Origin: Bacteroides fragilis
GTDB lineage: Bacteria; Bacillota; Clostridia; Lachnospirales; Lachnospiraceae
DNA length: 64,000 bases
Assembly: GCA_023664485.1 (NCBI GenBank)
Contig: JAMPFK010000013.1
Span: 3,376 to 67,375, forward strand
Direction: 5' to 3'
A model generated the notes under the pieces. It worked only from the letters and a program-made list of their open reading frames with translations, was not told the DNA's origin and did no database searches. Position 1 is the stretch's first letter. Each line of letters starts with the position of its first letter. A program made the translations under genes and the position numbers. Shown here piece after piece: positions 45,883 to 55,212 of this stretch.

Positions 45883-47211
45883 ATGGTGCAGAATATGCTT
45901 TTTGATAAAAAAAACGAAGAAAAAGCGCATAAAGGAAGCGTTCTGGCAGGTTACGATCTGGGAGATGATTTTTCGCAGATCAGTTATTGCGTTTATGGAG
46001 AAAACGTGGTGGAGAGCGTGGCTACCGTGGTCGGGACGAAGCAGTATAATATCCCGACGGTGTTATGTAAACGAAAGGGCGTGAACCAATGGCTGTACGG
46101 CAAAGATGCCATTAAATACAGCCAGGAAGAGGACGGCTTTCTTGTGACCAATCTGATAGGACTTGCCAGAAGGGGCGGAACGATTACCATAGAAGAGGAA
46201 GCCTTTGACCCTGTGGCCCTGCTTACGCTGTTCTTAAAAAGAAGCCTTGCTCTGCTGAACTTCATGGTGGCGGCGGAAAATATAGGCGCTATCATGTTCA
46301 CGGTGGATAACCTGGACGATCGGATGGTGGAAGTGCTCGCGAAGGCGGCGGTGAATCTGAATCTGAAAACGCCGCGGATCTATTTTCAGAGCCATATCGA
46401 GAGCTTTTATCATTTCGTGCTGCATCAGCCGGAAGAATTGTGGAATTATCAGGTGCTTGCCTGTGAACATAACCGTTCGAGGCTGAAAATCTACCGGTTC
46501 GAGCGCAACAAAAAGACAACGCCGATGGTGGTGCTGATCGAAGAGCAGATCTGCGATTCCCTGATTCTGCCTGGAGAAGAAGAGGAAGAAGAAATCCGGG
46601 AGGACAGCTATCGGCTGGCGGATGAAAAGCTTCTGGAGCTTTTGAAGGAACAGTGTGCGGACAGGATCATTTCGGCGGCCTATCTGCTGGGCGACGGCTT
46701 CCGGGAGGAATGGGCGAAAGAATCCCTGCGCTTTCTGTGCAGGAACCGCCGTGTTTTTCAGGGGAACAATCTGTTCTGCAAGGGGGCCTGTTTCGGCCTT
46801 CTGGAGAAGCTGGAGCCGAGCCGGACGGGAAAAGAGCATATTTTCCTCGGCGCGGATAAGCTGAAGGCCAATATCGGCATGAATGTGCTCCGGCGCGGAA
46901 AGGAGTCCTATTTTGCCCTGCTCGACGCGGGAGAAAACTGGTATGAGGTGCGGAAGGAGTGCAATATCCTGCTGCCGGGGGATGAGAACGTCATTTCCTT
47001 TCTCGTTACGCCGCTGACGGGCAAGCGCGCCCAGTTAAGAGAATTTATTCTCGAAGACGCGCCGATTCGGGCGGGCGCTTTCAGCAGGTATTTCATCCGG
47101 GTAAAAATGACCTCTGCGGAATGCGTGGAGGCGCAGATAACGGATCTGGGATTCGGGGAACTGTTTCCGGCCAGCAAGAGGGTATGGACGAAGCAGTTTG
47201 CCATCACATAA
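45883..47211 (+). CDS. Hsp70/actin-fold-like protein with degenerate motifs (DUF5716-like)
   Basis: A 442-aa protein whose layout follows the ASKHA ATPase fold. A phosphate-1-like loop GYDLGDDFSQIS is near residues 23-32, then IPTVLC...WLYGKDAIKY (as in Hsp70 PSVV...vGxxA), IMFTVDNLDDRMVEVLAKAA (as in the Hsp70 segment before the second subdomain), and YLLGDGFREEW...CKGACFGLLE, an adenosine-loop and helix equivalent. The phosphate-2 position reads ACEHNRSRLKIYRF and lacks the usual DxGGGT, so ATP hydrolysis may be lost. A beta-rich C-terminal ~110 residues follows. The family name is from memory and uncertain. Confidence 0.65.
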   Translation: MVQNMLFDKKNEEKAHKGSVLAGYDLGDDFSQISYCVYGENVVESVATVVGTKQYNIPTVLCKRKGVNQWLYGKDAIKYSQEEDGFLVTNLIGLARRGGTITIEEEAFDPVALLTLFLKRSLALLNFMVAAENIGAIMFTVDNLDDRMVEVLAKAAVNLNLKTPRIYFQSHIESFYHFVLHQPEELWNYQVLACEHNRSRLKIYRFERNKKTTPMVVLIEEQICDSLILPGEEEEEEIREDSYRLADEKLLELLKEQCADRIISAAYLLGDGFREEWAKESLRFLCRNRRVFQGNNLFCKGACFGLLEKLEPSRTGKEHIFLGADKLKANIGMNVLRRGKESYFALLDAGENWYEVRKECNILLPGDENVISFLVTPLTGKRAQLREFILEDAPIRAGAFSRYFIRVKMTSAECVEAQITDLGFGELFPASKRVWTKQFAIT

Positions 47212-47239
47212 AAAGGCATGGGAGAAAGGCAGGCAGCGT

Positions 47240-48088
47240 ATGAGCCGCATCATATTGGGAACGGGGAATTACGCGGAAATCCCCTATTTTTTTGAAAAAA
47301 CTTATGTAAACCTATATTCGCTGGAAGAGCTCTGCTATTGCTTTGTGGAAAATGTGGAGCTGATAGACCAGGAAATCGTGAGCGATAAACTGGCGCGCTG
47401 GCTGGACGAGCAATGCGGTCTGCCGACGCTGGCCCATGCGCTGTATGCGCTGGTGAATCAGAGGGGCTCGGCGAGCGCTTATGTGGGAATGATATTGGAA
47501 TATGCGGGCTTATATCCGGCCAAAACGATTTCCCATGTGGAGACGGTCATCCGTAACAGCGCTGGCCTGAATCCTTTCGAAAGACAGAAGGCAAGGGCGG
47601 ATTATATGCTGCAGAACGGCCGTTATATGCTGGCGCTGGACCGATATGACGAGCTGCTTTCCAGACTGCCCGCCGGTGAGCGGGAACTGCGCGGAAAGGT
47701 GCTGCATAACAGGGGCGTTGTCAATGCGCGGCTGTTTCTGTTCGAGCGCGCGCAGGAAGATTTTCTGGCGGCTTATCAGTCGAATGGAAGCGTCGAAAGC
47801 CTGAAGCTTTTTTTGACGGCGCGCCGGATGCAGGATAAAGAAGAGGAGTATGTTGATTTTCTTGCCGGCCATCCCGAATGGCACGATGCTTCGCTCCAGG
47901 TGGAAAAAGCGGTGGAGCAGGCGGCGGGCGAATATGAGATGACGGATGAGAACAGGATGCTTTTTACCCTGCGGGTATGTAAGGAAGAGGGGAGCAGCAC
48001 CGCCGGGAATGCGGCGCCGTACTATGAGGAGATAGAAAAGCTGACAGGCGCGCTCAAGGATGATTACAGGGAGCGTATGAGCCGTTAA
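47240..48088 (+). CDS. TPR-like uncharacterised protein
   Basis: A 282-aa protein beginning MSRIILGTGNYAEIPYFFEK. Residues ~125-200 hold TPR-like helix pairs (ADYMLQNGRYMLALDRYDEL, VLHNRGVVNARLFLFERAQ). No membrane segment is seen. ATG 47240 is chosen; the in-frame upstream ATG overlaps the previous gene and has no ribosome site. It probably acts as an adaptor for the two upstream proteins, as inferred from the operon only. Confidence 0.65.
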   Translation: MSRIILGTGNYAEIPYFFEKTYVNLYSLEELCYCFVENVELIDQEIVSDKLARWLDEQCGLPTLAHALYALVNQRGSASAYVGMILEYAGLYPAKTISHVETVIRNSAGLNPFERQKARADYMLQNGRYMLALDRYDELLSRLPAGERELRGKVLHNRGVVNARLFLFERAQEDFLAAYQSNGSVESLKLFLTARRMQDKEEEYVDFLAGHPEWHDASLQVEKAVEQAAGEYEMTDENRMLFTLRVCKEEGSSTAGNAAPYYEEIEKLTGALKDDYRERMSR

Positions 48089-48123
48089 AGGGAGATGTGG
48101 CGGTAGATTGAAAGGGTTGGAAA

Positions 48124-49308
48124 ATGGGGCTGTTTAGGAAGATTTTTGGCAGATGGAGAAAGAAACAGGAAGAAATCGACTACGAAGAGGAATGGGAAGA
48201 ATCCGGGGAGAAAGAGGAAGCGCATATAGACTTTACCGACCGGGAGGCGAGGGAAGAGTATGTCCGTAATTGCCTGGAGAAGATCGCGGACGCTTCGAAG
48301 GAACTGGAAAACCTGAATTTTGAATATAATACGGTGACTTCTTATTTAAAGGATATGGAGGAAATCGAGGCGCTTCCGGAGGAAGAATCGGAAGCGCTGA
48401 AAAGCTGCGCCAAGCGGGTCGAGCTTCTGCAGAGCAGCCGGGATGACTATATGGGCAGAAAGCGCAGGATGAGCGATTCCCGTTTTCACCAGATAGAGCG
48501 GATGTTGGACGAGATCGAGGAAGGCTGCGGCAAGCTGAAAGAAGCGGAGCAGTATCAGGAGCTGATCAAAAAGGATTTGAGCAGGCTGGAAGGGGAAAAA
48601 CACGCTTATTATTACCGGAAGAACGAGCTGGTTTCGACGATTGCGGATACAAAGGGCATGGCGGTCATCTGCGTCACAGCGCTGGGACTGTGTCTTGCGC
48701 TGCTGCTGGGGCTGCAGTTTTTGCTGGAAATGGATACCAGAATCGGTTATCTGGTTACGGCCGGGGCAGCGGCATTCGCGATTACGATGATCTATGTGAA
48801 GCATATGGAGGCGAAACGGGAATTAAAACGTGTCGAGCTGAGCATCAATAAAATTATTTTACTGCAGAACCGCGTCAAGATACGTTATGTAAATAACACG
48901 AACCTGCTGGATTATCTTTATCTGAAATATGACGTGACCAGTGCGGAGGAGCTGGAGAAGGCATGGAACCTGTATTATCAGGAAAAGGAGGAACGGGAGA
49001 AATGCAGGAGGGCCGAGCTGGATCTGGATTATACCCAGCAGGAGCTTTTGAAAATATTGAGGAGATATCCGATAAAAGATCCCGCGATCTGGCTCCATCA
49101 GACGGAGGCGATTTTAGACCGTAAGGAAATGGTGGAGATTCGGCACGGCCTGATCATCAGAAGACAGTCCCTCAGAAAAAGGATGGATTATAATAAAGAT
49201 ATGGTGGCGGGCGGCGCCCAGAAGGAAATCAGGGAACTGGTGAACCGCTATCCGGAGTATGGCCGGGAAATATTAGAAACGGTTGAAAAGTATGAAAAAA
49301 CGCTATAA
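48124..49308 (+). CDS. membrane coiled-coil protein, uncharacterised
   Basis: A 394-aa protein with a basic start (MGLFRKIFGRWRKKQ) and an acidic stretch. A long coiled coil spans about residues 35-170 and two adjacent transmembrane helices lie near 179-200 and 208-224 (AVICVTALGLCLALLLGLQF; LVTAGAAAFAITMIYV). A second coiled coil runs to the C-terminus. Both ends are probably cytoplasmic. It is the only clear membrane protein of the four-gene cluster and could anchor the complex. It ends 33 bp before purC with no terminator between. Confidence 0.7.
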   Translation: MGLFRKIFGRWRKKQEEIDYEEEWEESGEKEEAHIDFTDREAREEYVRNCLEKIADASKELENLNFEYNTVTSYLKDMEEIEALPEEESEALKSCAKRVELLQSSRDDYMGRKRRMSDSRFHQIERMLDEIEEGCGKLKEAEQYQELIKKDLSRLEGEKHAYYYRKNELVSTIADTKGMAVICVTALGLCLALLLGLQFLLEMDTRIGYLVTAGAAAFAITMIYVKHMEAKRELKRVELSINKIILLQNRVKIRYVNNTNLLDYLYLKYDVTSAEELEKAWNLYYQEKEEREKCRRAELDLDYTQQELLKILRRYPIKDPAIWLHQTEAILDRKEMVEIRHGLIIRRQSLRKRMDYNKDMVAGGAQKEIRELVNRYPEYGREILETVEKYEKTL

Positions 49309-49341
49309 AATAAATTTTAACAATGGATAAGGAGGAGCATT

Positions 49342-50046
49342 ATGCAGAAATTGGAGCAGCTTTATGAAGGGAAGGCAAAGAAGGTATTTAAGACGGAGGA
49401 TCCGGATGTATTGATCGTGGACTATAAAGATGATGCGACGGCTTTTAACGGAGAGAAGAAAGGCACGATCGTCGGAAAGGGCGTTATCAATAATAAGATG
49501 ACGAACCATGTTTTCAGGCTTTTAGAGCAGGAAGGCGTTCCGACGCATTTTATCGAAGAACTGAGCGACAGGGAAACGGCGGTGAAAAAGGTGGAAATCG
49601 TTCCGCTCGAAGTCATCATCCGCAATGTGGCGGCAGGAAGCTTTTCAAAGAGGCTCGGCGTAGAGGAAGGGACGCCTTTCGAGGAGCCGACCATCGAATT
49701 CAGTTATAAGAACGACGAGCTCGGCGACCCGCTCATCAACAGTTATTTCGCGGCGGCGATGAAACTCGCTACATGGGAAGAAATTGAGACGATTAAAAAA
49801 TATGCTTTTAAGGTAAATGAAGTATTGAAGAATTACTTTTTGCAGGCGGATATCAGGCTGATCGACTTCAAGATCGAATTCGGCCGTTATCATGGAGAAA
49901 TCATTCTTGCGGACGAGACAAGCCCTGACACCTGCCGTCTGTGGGATGTCCACACGAACGAAAAACTCGATAAGGACCGTTTCCGCAGGGATCTGGGGAA
50001 TGTGGAAGAGGCTTATAACGAAGTGTTCAGGCGGTTAGGTCTATAA
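49342..50046 (+). CDS. purC: SAICAR synthetase
   Basis: Purine pathway enzyme joining CAIR and aspartate with ATP. The signature PLEVIIRNVAAGSFSKRLG is present, along with the N-terminal LYEGKAKKVF and LIDFKIEFG near the end. Length is 234 aa. AAGGAGGAG lies upstream. It is the first of purC-purF-purB. Confidence 0.96.
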   Translation: MQKLEQLYEGKAKKVFKTEDPDVLIVDYKDDATAFNGEKKGTIVGKGVINNKMTNHVFRLLEQEGVPTHFIEELSDRETAVKKVEIVPLEVIIRNVAAGSFSKRLGVEEGTPFEEPTIEFSYKNDELGDPLINSYFAAAMKLATWEEIETIKKYAFKVNEVLKNYFLQADIRLIDFKIEFGRYHGEIILADETSPDTCRLWDVHTNEKLDKDRFRRDLGNVEEAYNEVFRRLGL

Positions 50047-50062
50047 CAGGGAGTGAAATGCG

Positions 50063-51499
50063 ATGTTTCATCAGATAGAGAAAACAGACAGGCTAAGGGA
50101 AGAATGTGGTGTTTTTGGTATCTATGATTTTGATGGAAACGACGTGGCCTCCAGCATCTATTATGGGCTGTTCGCATTGCAGCACAGAGGACAGGAGAGC
50201 TGCGGCATCGCGGTCAGCGATACGAAAGGGCCTAAAGGCAGGGTCCGCAGCGTAAAAGAAATGGGCCTGCTGAACGAGGCCTTTATGCAGGAGGATCTGG
50301 AGAAGCTGGAAGGTAATATCGGGGTCGGGCATGTCAGATATTCGACGGCTGGCAGCAGCACGCGGGAGAACGCGCAGCCGCTCGTTCTCAATTATGTGAA
50401 AGGGACCCTGGCGCTGGCGCATAACGGTAATCTGATCAACGCGCCTGAACTGCGTCATGAGCTGGAATATTCCGGCGCGATCTTTCAGACGACGATAGAT
50501 TCAGAGGTGATTGCCTATCATATTGCACGGGAGCGCCTGAACTGCGGTACTGTGGAAGAGGCCGCAGGACGGGCTATGCAGAAGATCAGGGGGGCCTATT
50601 CCCTCGTGATTATGTCGCCCCGGAAGCTGATCGGGGCAAGAGACCCTTATGGATTCAGGCCGCTCTGCATCGGCAGGCGGGACAATGCCTATATTCTGGC
50701 GTCGGAATCCTGCGCGCTGGATACGATCGGCGCGGAATATATCCGGGACGTGGAACCGGGAGAAATCGTTACCATTTCTCCCGCCAGAGGAATCGAATCG
50801 GATAAGAGACATTGTATTGCAAAAGAAGAACAGGCAAGATGCGTTTTCGAATATATTTATTTTGCGAGGCCGGACAGTCATTTTGACGGCGTGAGCGTAT
50901 ATGATTCCCGCATCCTTGCGGGAAAATATCTTGCCATAGACTCTCCTGTGGAGGCAGACCTTGTTGTGGGAGTGCCGGAATCGGGAAATTGCGCGGCGCT
51001 CGGTTATTCCATGCAATCGGGCATCCCTTACGGACAGGCTTTTGTGAAAAATGCCTATGTCGGCAGGACTTTTATCAAACCGCGGCAGAAGAACCGGGAG
51101 AGCAGCGTCCGGGTGAAGCTGAATGCCATCCGGGAAGCGGTAAAAGGAAAGCGGATCGTGATGATAGACGATTCCATCGTCCGGGGAACGACTTCCGACA
51201 GAATCGTTAAGATGCTGCGGGAAGCGGGCGCGGCGGAAGTACATATGCGGGTGAGCTCCCCGCCGTTTCTATGGCCCTGTTATTTTGGGACGGATGTGCC
51301 GGCAAGGGATCTGCTGATCGCCTACGGACGTTCGGTAGAGGAAATACGGGAGGTCATTGGAGCGGATACGCTGGCCTATCTGAAAATGGAACGGCTGGAT
51401 GAGATTGCGGGACATCTCGGCATCTGTAAGGGGTGTTTTACCGGGAAATATCCAATGGAGCCGCCGAAAGATGACATAAGGGGAGAGTTTGAACAGTAA
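50063..51499 (+). CDS. purF: amidophosphoribosyltransferase
   Basis: Commits PRPP to purine synthesis with glutamine-derived ammonia. A 14-residue propeptide (MFHQIEKTDRLREE) precedes Cys15, the N-terminal nucleophile after cleavage (CGVFGIYDFDGND). The PRPP loop is VMIDDSIVRGTTS. The cysteine motif GICKGCFTGKYP and others indicate the Fe-S containing, Bacillus-type enzyme. Length is 478 aa. Confidence 0.96.
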   Translation: MFHQIEKTDRLREECGVFGIYDFDGNDVASSIYYGLFALQHRGQESCGIAVSDTKGPKGRVRSVKEMGLLNEAFMQEDLEKLEGNIGVGHVRYSTAGSSTRENAQPLVLNYVKGTLALAHNGNLINAPELRHELEYSGAIFQTTIDSEVIAYHIARERLNCGTVEEAAGRAMQKIRGAYSLVIMSPRKLIGARDPYGFRPLCIGRRDNAYILASESCALDTIGAEYIRDVEPGEIVTISPARGIESDKRHCIAKEEQARCVFEYIYFARPDSHFDGVSVYDSRILAGKYLAIDSPVEADLVVGVPESGNCAALGYSMQSGIPYGQAFVKNAYVGRTFIKPRQKNRESSVRVKLNAIREAVKGKRIVMIDDSIVRGTTSDRIVKMLREAGAAEVHMRVSSPPFLWPCYFGTDVPARDLLIAYGRSVEEIREVIGADTLAYLKMERLDEIAGHLGICKGCFTGKYPMEPPKDDIRGEFEQ

Positions 51500-51547
51500 A
51501 CAGATTAAAAAGTGTGAGATCTTTTGATCGCGATATGCGCCTGCACG

Positions 51548-51563
51548 GAACAGCGCGCTGTTC
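51548..51563. repeat. 16-bp perfect palindrome between purF and purB
   Basis: GAACAGCGCGCTGTTC reads the same on both strands with no loop. It sits in a 98-bp gap that is otherwise featureless until the purB ribosome site. A protein-binding site or an mRNA processing hairpin are both possible. Confidence 0.45.
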
Positions 51564-51597
51564 TTAAAACTGCGGGTTGAGCGGGAATGGAGGATAT

Positions 51598-53049
51598 ATG
51601 GGGACAGACAGATATGTAAGCCCGTTGTCGGAACGGTATGCGAGCAAAGAAATGCAGTATATTTTTTCGCCCGATATGAAATTCCGGACATGGAGAAAGC
51701 TGTGGATCGCGCTTGCGGAGACGGAAATGGAGCTGGGGCTGAGCCAGAATGGAAAACCTGTTATTACGCAGGAACAGATCGACGAGCTGAAAGCCCATGC
51801 GGAAGACATTAACTATGACGTCGCAAAGGCGAGGGAAAAAGAGGTGCGTCACGATGTGATGAGTCATGTATACGCCTATGGGAAACAGTGCCCTGGGGCG
51901 GCCGGCATCATCCACCTCGGAGCGACGTCCTGCTATGTCGGCGACAATACGGATATTATCGTTATGACCCAGGCCCTGAAACTGGTGAAAAAGAAGCTGG
52001 TGAACGTGATCGCAAAGCTGGCGGATTTTGCGGGGATGTATAAAGCGCTTCCGACCCTTGCGTTTACGCATTTCCAGCCGGCACAGCCAACGACCGTTGG
52101 AAAAAGAGCGGCCCTGTGGGCGCAGGAATTCTGTCTGGATCTGGAAGATCTGGACTATGTGCTTTCCACGATGAAGCTGCTCGGCTCCAAAGGGACGACC
52201 GGCACGCAGGCTTCTTTTCTGGAACTGTTCGACGGCGACCAGGAGACGATCGATAAAATCGACCCGATGATCGCAAAAAAGATGGGCTTTGAGAAATGCT
52301 ATCCCGTATCGGGCCAGACCTATTCCAGGAAAGTAGATACGAGAGTATGCAATGTGCTGGCGGGGATCGCGGCGTCAGCGCATAAGATGTCGAACGATAT
52401 CCGCCTGTTACAGCATTTGAAGGAAGTGGAAGAGCCCTTTGAAAAAAGCCAGATCGGTTCTTCCGCGATGGCCTATAAGCGGAACCCGATGCGGAGCGAG
52501 AGAATCGCTTCCCTTTCCAGATTCGTTATGGTCGATGCGCTGAATCCGGCTATTACCTCCGCGACCCAGTGGTTCGAGCGGACGCTGGACGATTCGGCGA
52601 ACAAACGCCTTTCCATCCCGGAAGCTTTTCTGGCGGTGGACGGGATTCTGGATTTATGTCTGAACGTCGTGGACGGCCTTGTCGTATACGATAAGGTCAT
52701 TGCCAGACACCTGATGAGCGAGCTGCCTTTTATGGCGACGGAAAATATTATGATGGACGCCGTAAAGACGGGCGGAAACCGTCAGGAACTGCATGAGAAG
52801 ATACGCGGGCTTTCCATGCGGGCGGGCGCTAATGTAAAGAAGGAAGGAAAAGAGAATAATCTGCTGGAACTGATTGCCGAAGAGCCGGCTTTCAATATGA
52901 GCCTCGAAGAACTGCGTGAGACGATGGATCCCGCCAGATATGTCGGGCGCGCGCCCCTGCAGGTCGAGAAGTTCTTAGCCGAAGTCGTGGAACCGATTCT
53001 TAAGGAGAACAGGGAGCTGCTTGGAGTGGAAGCGGAGATCAGCGTGTAG
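51598..53049 (+). CDS. purB: adenylosuccinate lyase
   Basis: Catalyses two beta-eliminations in AMP synthesis (SAICAR to AICAR, adenylosuccinate to AMP). The fumarase/aspartase-superfamily signature GSSAMAYKRNPMRSERI is near residue 285. Starting MGTDRYVSPLSERYASKEM fits the family; ATG 51598 follows GGAGG at 51589-51593. The in-frame TTG at 51577 is unlikely. Length is 483 aa. Confidence 0.95.
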   Translation: MGTDRYVSPLSERYASKEMQYIFSPDMKFRTWRKLWIALAETEMELGLSQNGKPVITQEQIDELKAHAEDINYDVAKAREKEVRHDVMSHVYAYGKQCPGAAGIIHLGATSCYVGDNTDIIVMTQALKLVKKKLVNVIAKLADFAGMYKALPTLAFTHFQPAQPTTVGKRAALWAQEFCLDLEDLDYVLSTMKLLGSKGTTGTQASFLELFDGDQETIDKIDPMIAKKMGFEKCYPVSGQTYSRKVDTRVCNVLAGIAASAHKMSNDIRLLQHLKEVEEPFEKSQIGSSAMAYKRNPMRSERIASLSRFVMVDALNPAITSATQWFERTLDDSANKRLSIPEAFLAVDGILDLCLNVVDGLVVYDKVIARHLMSELPFMATENIMMDAVKTGGNRQELHEKIRGLSMRAGANVKKEGKENNLLELIAEEPAFNMSLEELRETMDPARYVGRAPLQVEKFLAEVVEPILKENRELLGVEAEISV

Positions 53050-53265
53050 CGGATCGATACAATTGTCTTTGTGTTCCCCTGGCCATTTCGGACTTGTAAA
53101 AGCTTACCTATATGGCTTTTGCAAGAGCCGGAAAGAGCAATTTGTTATGTCGTTTACTATAGATACTCATAAAGAAGGATCATCAGTAGAATGGGTGAAA
53201 TCTATTATTTGTTAAAACAACAATTATCATAATCTATACTTATATATAATATAATAAATATTGAT

Positions 53266-53294
53266 TTTACTTATGATATGAAATGATATATAAT
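53266..53294 (+). promoter_or_regulatory. purA promoter
   Basis: TTTACT (53266-53271), 17 bp, TATAAT (53289-53294), at the end of a very AT-rich stretch (53215-53300). Between the purB stop and here (53050-53265) I see no gene; a frame giving MSFTIDTHKEGSS is too short and lacks a ribosome site. Confidence 0.6.
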
Positions 53295-53308
53295 CATAAG
53301 GTAAGAAA

Positions 53309-53341
53309 CGGCAGGAGCAGGTTTTTTACGAGCCTGCTTTT
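53309..53341 (+). terminator. terminator-like hairpin in the purA leader
   Basis: AGCAGG (53316-53321) pairs with CCTGCT (53333-53338), flanked by a second GGCAG...CTGCT layer, followed by TTTT. Since the likely purA start site is about 53301, the hairpin is inside the leader, not only after purB, and may act as an attenuator. Confidence 0.45.
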
Positions 53342-53410
53342 CTGCTGTCGGTAAGATTTCTGACGCCGGAGACGGTCTGGAAATAAAAACAACAGTGGGG
53401 AGGAATTGTT

Positions 53411-54715
53411 ATGGTAAAGGCAATCGTAGGCGCCAACTGGGGCGATGAGGGAAAAGGAAAAATCACGGATATGCTGGCAAAAGAAGCCGATATCGTTATC
53501 CGTTTTCAGGGAGGCGCCAACGCGGGGCATACAATCGTGAATCATTATGGGAAGTTCGCTCTGCATACGCTTCCGTCGGGCGTATTCTATGACCATGTTA
53601 CAAGCATCATCGGAAACGGCGTAGCGTTGAACATTCCGCTTTTATTCGGTGAGATCAGGGCGATTACGGACAGGGATGTGCCGATGCCCAGGATACTGGT
53701 ATCAGACCGGTGCCAGATCGTGATGCCCTATCATATTCTTTTTGACCAGTATGAAGAAGAAAGGCTGGGCGGCAAATCCTTCGGTTCTACCAAATCGGGA
53801 ATTGCGCCTTTTTACTCCGATAAATATGCGAAAATCGGTTTTCAGGTCAGCGAGCTGTTCGATGAAGATCTGTTACGGGAAAAGGCAGAGAGAGTCAGCG
53901 AAACGAAAAACGTCATGCTGGAACATTTATATCATAAGCCGCTGATTCAGCCGGCGGAGCTTTTGGAAACGCTGCATCAGTACAGGGATATGATCGCGCC
54001 TTATGTCTGCGACGTGTCCGCATATCTGGACCGGGCGTTAAAGGAAAATAAGACGATATTGCTGGAAGGGCAGCTCGGTACGCTGAAAGATCCCGATCAC
54101 GGTATTTATCCGATGGTCACATCTTCCTCGACCCTGGCGGCATACGGGGCGATCGGCGCAGGGATTCCGCCCTATGAAATCAAACAGATCGTGACGGTAT
54201 GCAAGGCGTATTCGTCGGCGGTAGGCGCAGGCGCATTCGTATCCGAGATTTTCGGAGAAGAAGCGGATGAACTGCGGCGCCGCGGCGGCGATGGCGGCGA
54301 GTTCGGTGCGACGACAGGACGCCCGCGCCGTATGGGATGGTTCGACTGCGTTGCTTCCAAATATGGCTGTCGGCTGCAGGGAGCAACGGATGTAGCGTTC
54401 ACCGTATTGGATGTGCTCGGTTATCTGGATGAGATTCCCGTCTGCGTCGGCTATGAAACGGACGGCGAAGTGACGACGGATTTCCCGGTTACGGCGAAGC
54501 TCGGAAAGGCAAAGCCTGTCCTGAAAAAGCTGCCAGGCTGGAAATGCGAGATCCGGGGCATTAAAAATTACGAAGAGCTGCCGGAGAACTGCCGGAATTA
54601 TATCGAATTCATCGAAGAGCAGATCGGATATCCGATCACGATGGTCTCGAATGGGCCGGGCCGGGATGACATTATCTATCGGGAAAGCCCTTTGCGGAAA
54701 AGTACCGCAATCTGA
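53411..54715 (+). CDS. purA: adenylosuccinate synthetase
   Basis: GTP-dependent enzyme forming adenylosuccinate from IMP and aspartate. The N-terminus VGANWGDEGKGKITD is the GTP/IMP loop; GGANAGHTI and the TTGRPRRMGWFD block follow. Length is 434 aa, with a GGGGAGG ribosome site. It is next in the pathway to purB but has its own promoter. Confidence 0.96.
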   Translation: MVKAIVGANWGDEGKGKITDMLAKEADIVIRFQGGANAGHTIVNHYGKFALHTLPSGVFYDHVTSIIGNGVALNIPLLFGEIRAITDRDVPMPRILVSDRCQIVMPYHILFDQYEEERLGGKSFGSTKSGIAPFYSDKYAKIGFQVSELFDEDLLREKAERVSETKNVMLEHLYHKPLIQPAELLETLHQYRDMIAPYVCDVSAYLDRALKENKTILLEGQLGTLKDPDHGIYPMVTSSSTLAAYGAIGAGIPPYEIKQIVTVCKAYSSAVGAGAFVSEIFGEEADELRRRGGDGGEFGATTGRPRRMGWFDCVASKYGCRLQGATDVAFTVLDVLGYLDEIPVCVGYETDGEVTTDFPVTAKLGKAKPVLKKLPGWKCEIRGIKNYEELPENCRNYIEFIEEQIGYPITMVSNGPGRDDIIYRESPLRKSTAI

Positions 54716-54809
54716 TAAGGTGTACCCAGGAAAAATTTATCTGGATGTCCGGAAACCTGAAAATGAAAAATAGTATTGGCGTCAGATATCCTGAGATTAA
54801 AAAGGATGT

Positions 54810-54859
54810 TCCGGGAGTTGAGACAGTTTGGAAGAATGTTTTGACTCCCGGATTTTTTT
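54810..54859 (+). terminator. purA terminator
   Basis: A perfect 9-bp stem, TCCGGGAGT (54810-54818) and ACTCCCGGA (54844-54852), then a T7 run. It lies 94 bp after the purA stop. I see no convincing gene in 54860-55030. Confidence 0.85.
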
Positions 54860-55033
54860 GTTTGCTATACTGCGTGGAAGCATATTCACTACTTTTAGAG
54901 CGGGATAGCCGGGTTAATTTTATTCGATTCCGTTCCTGAAACGGCAGGGCGGACAGGAATCCCGCGAAGACTTTTGAAAGAAGCCGGCAGTCTGATGCAA
55001 TCGGATCAGCGGCGGAAATCGGAAGAAATGGAC

Positions 55034-55061
55034 TTGCAGTTTTTGGAGGTTGCACTATAAT
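55034..55061 (+). promoter_or_regulatory. promoter of the glycerophosphodiesterase gene
   Basis: TTGCAG (55034-55039), 16 bp, TATAAT (55056-55061). It predicts a leader of about 260 nt before the start codon. Confidence 0.65.
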
Positions 55062-55212
55062 AGTGTGGGGAGTACTTTTCGCCACTTATACGGCAAAAGC
55101 CTGATTTGCGGGCCTGGCTGTTTCGTGGAGAAATACTGTGATTTGCGAAGCCAATCCTGCTTATTCTACAGGTTCTACAGGGAATTACGACAAGGTAAGT
55201 CATTTCAGGAGA

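Noticed and set aside
53021..53215. 64-codon frame overlapping the purB end
   Set aside because: Its first part is purB read in another frame; the remainder has no ribosome site or recognisable sequence.
54745..54939. 64-codon frame after purA
   Set aside because: It runs through the purA terminator stem and T7 run, and lacks a ribosome site.
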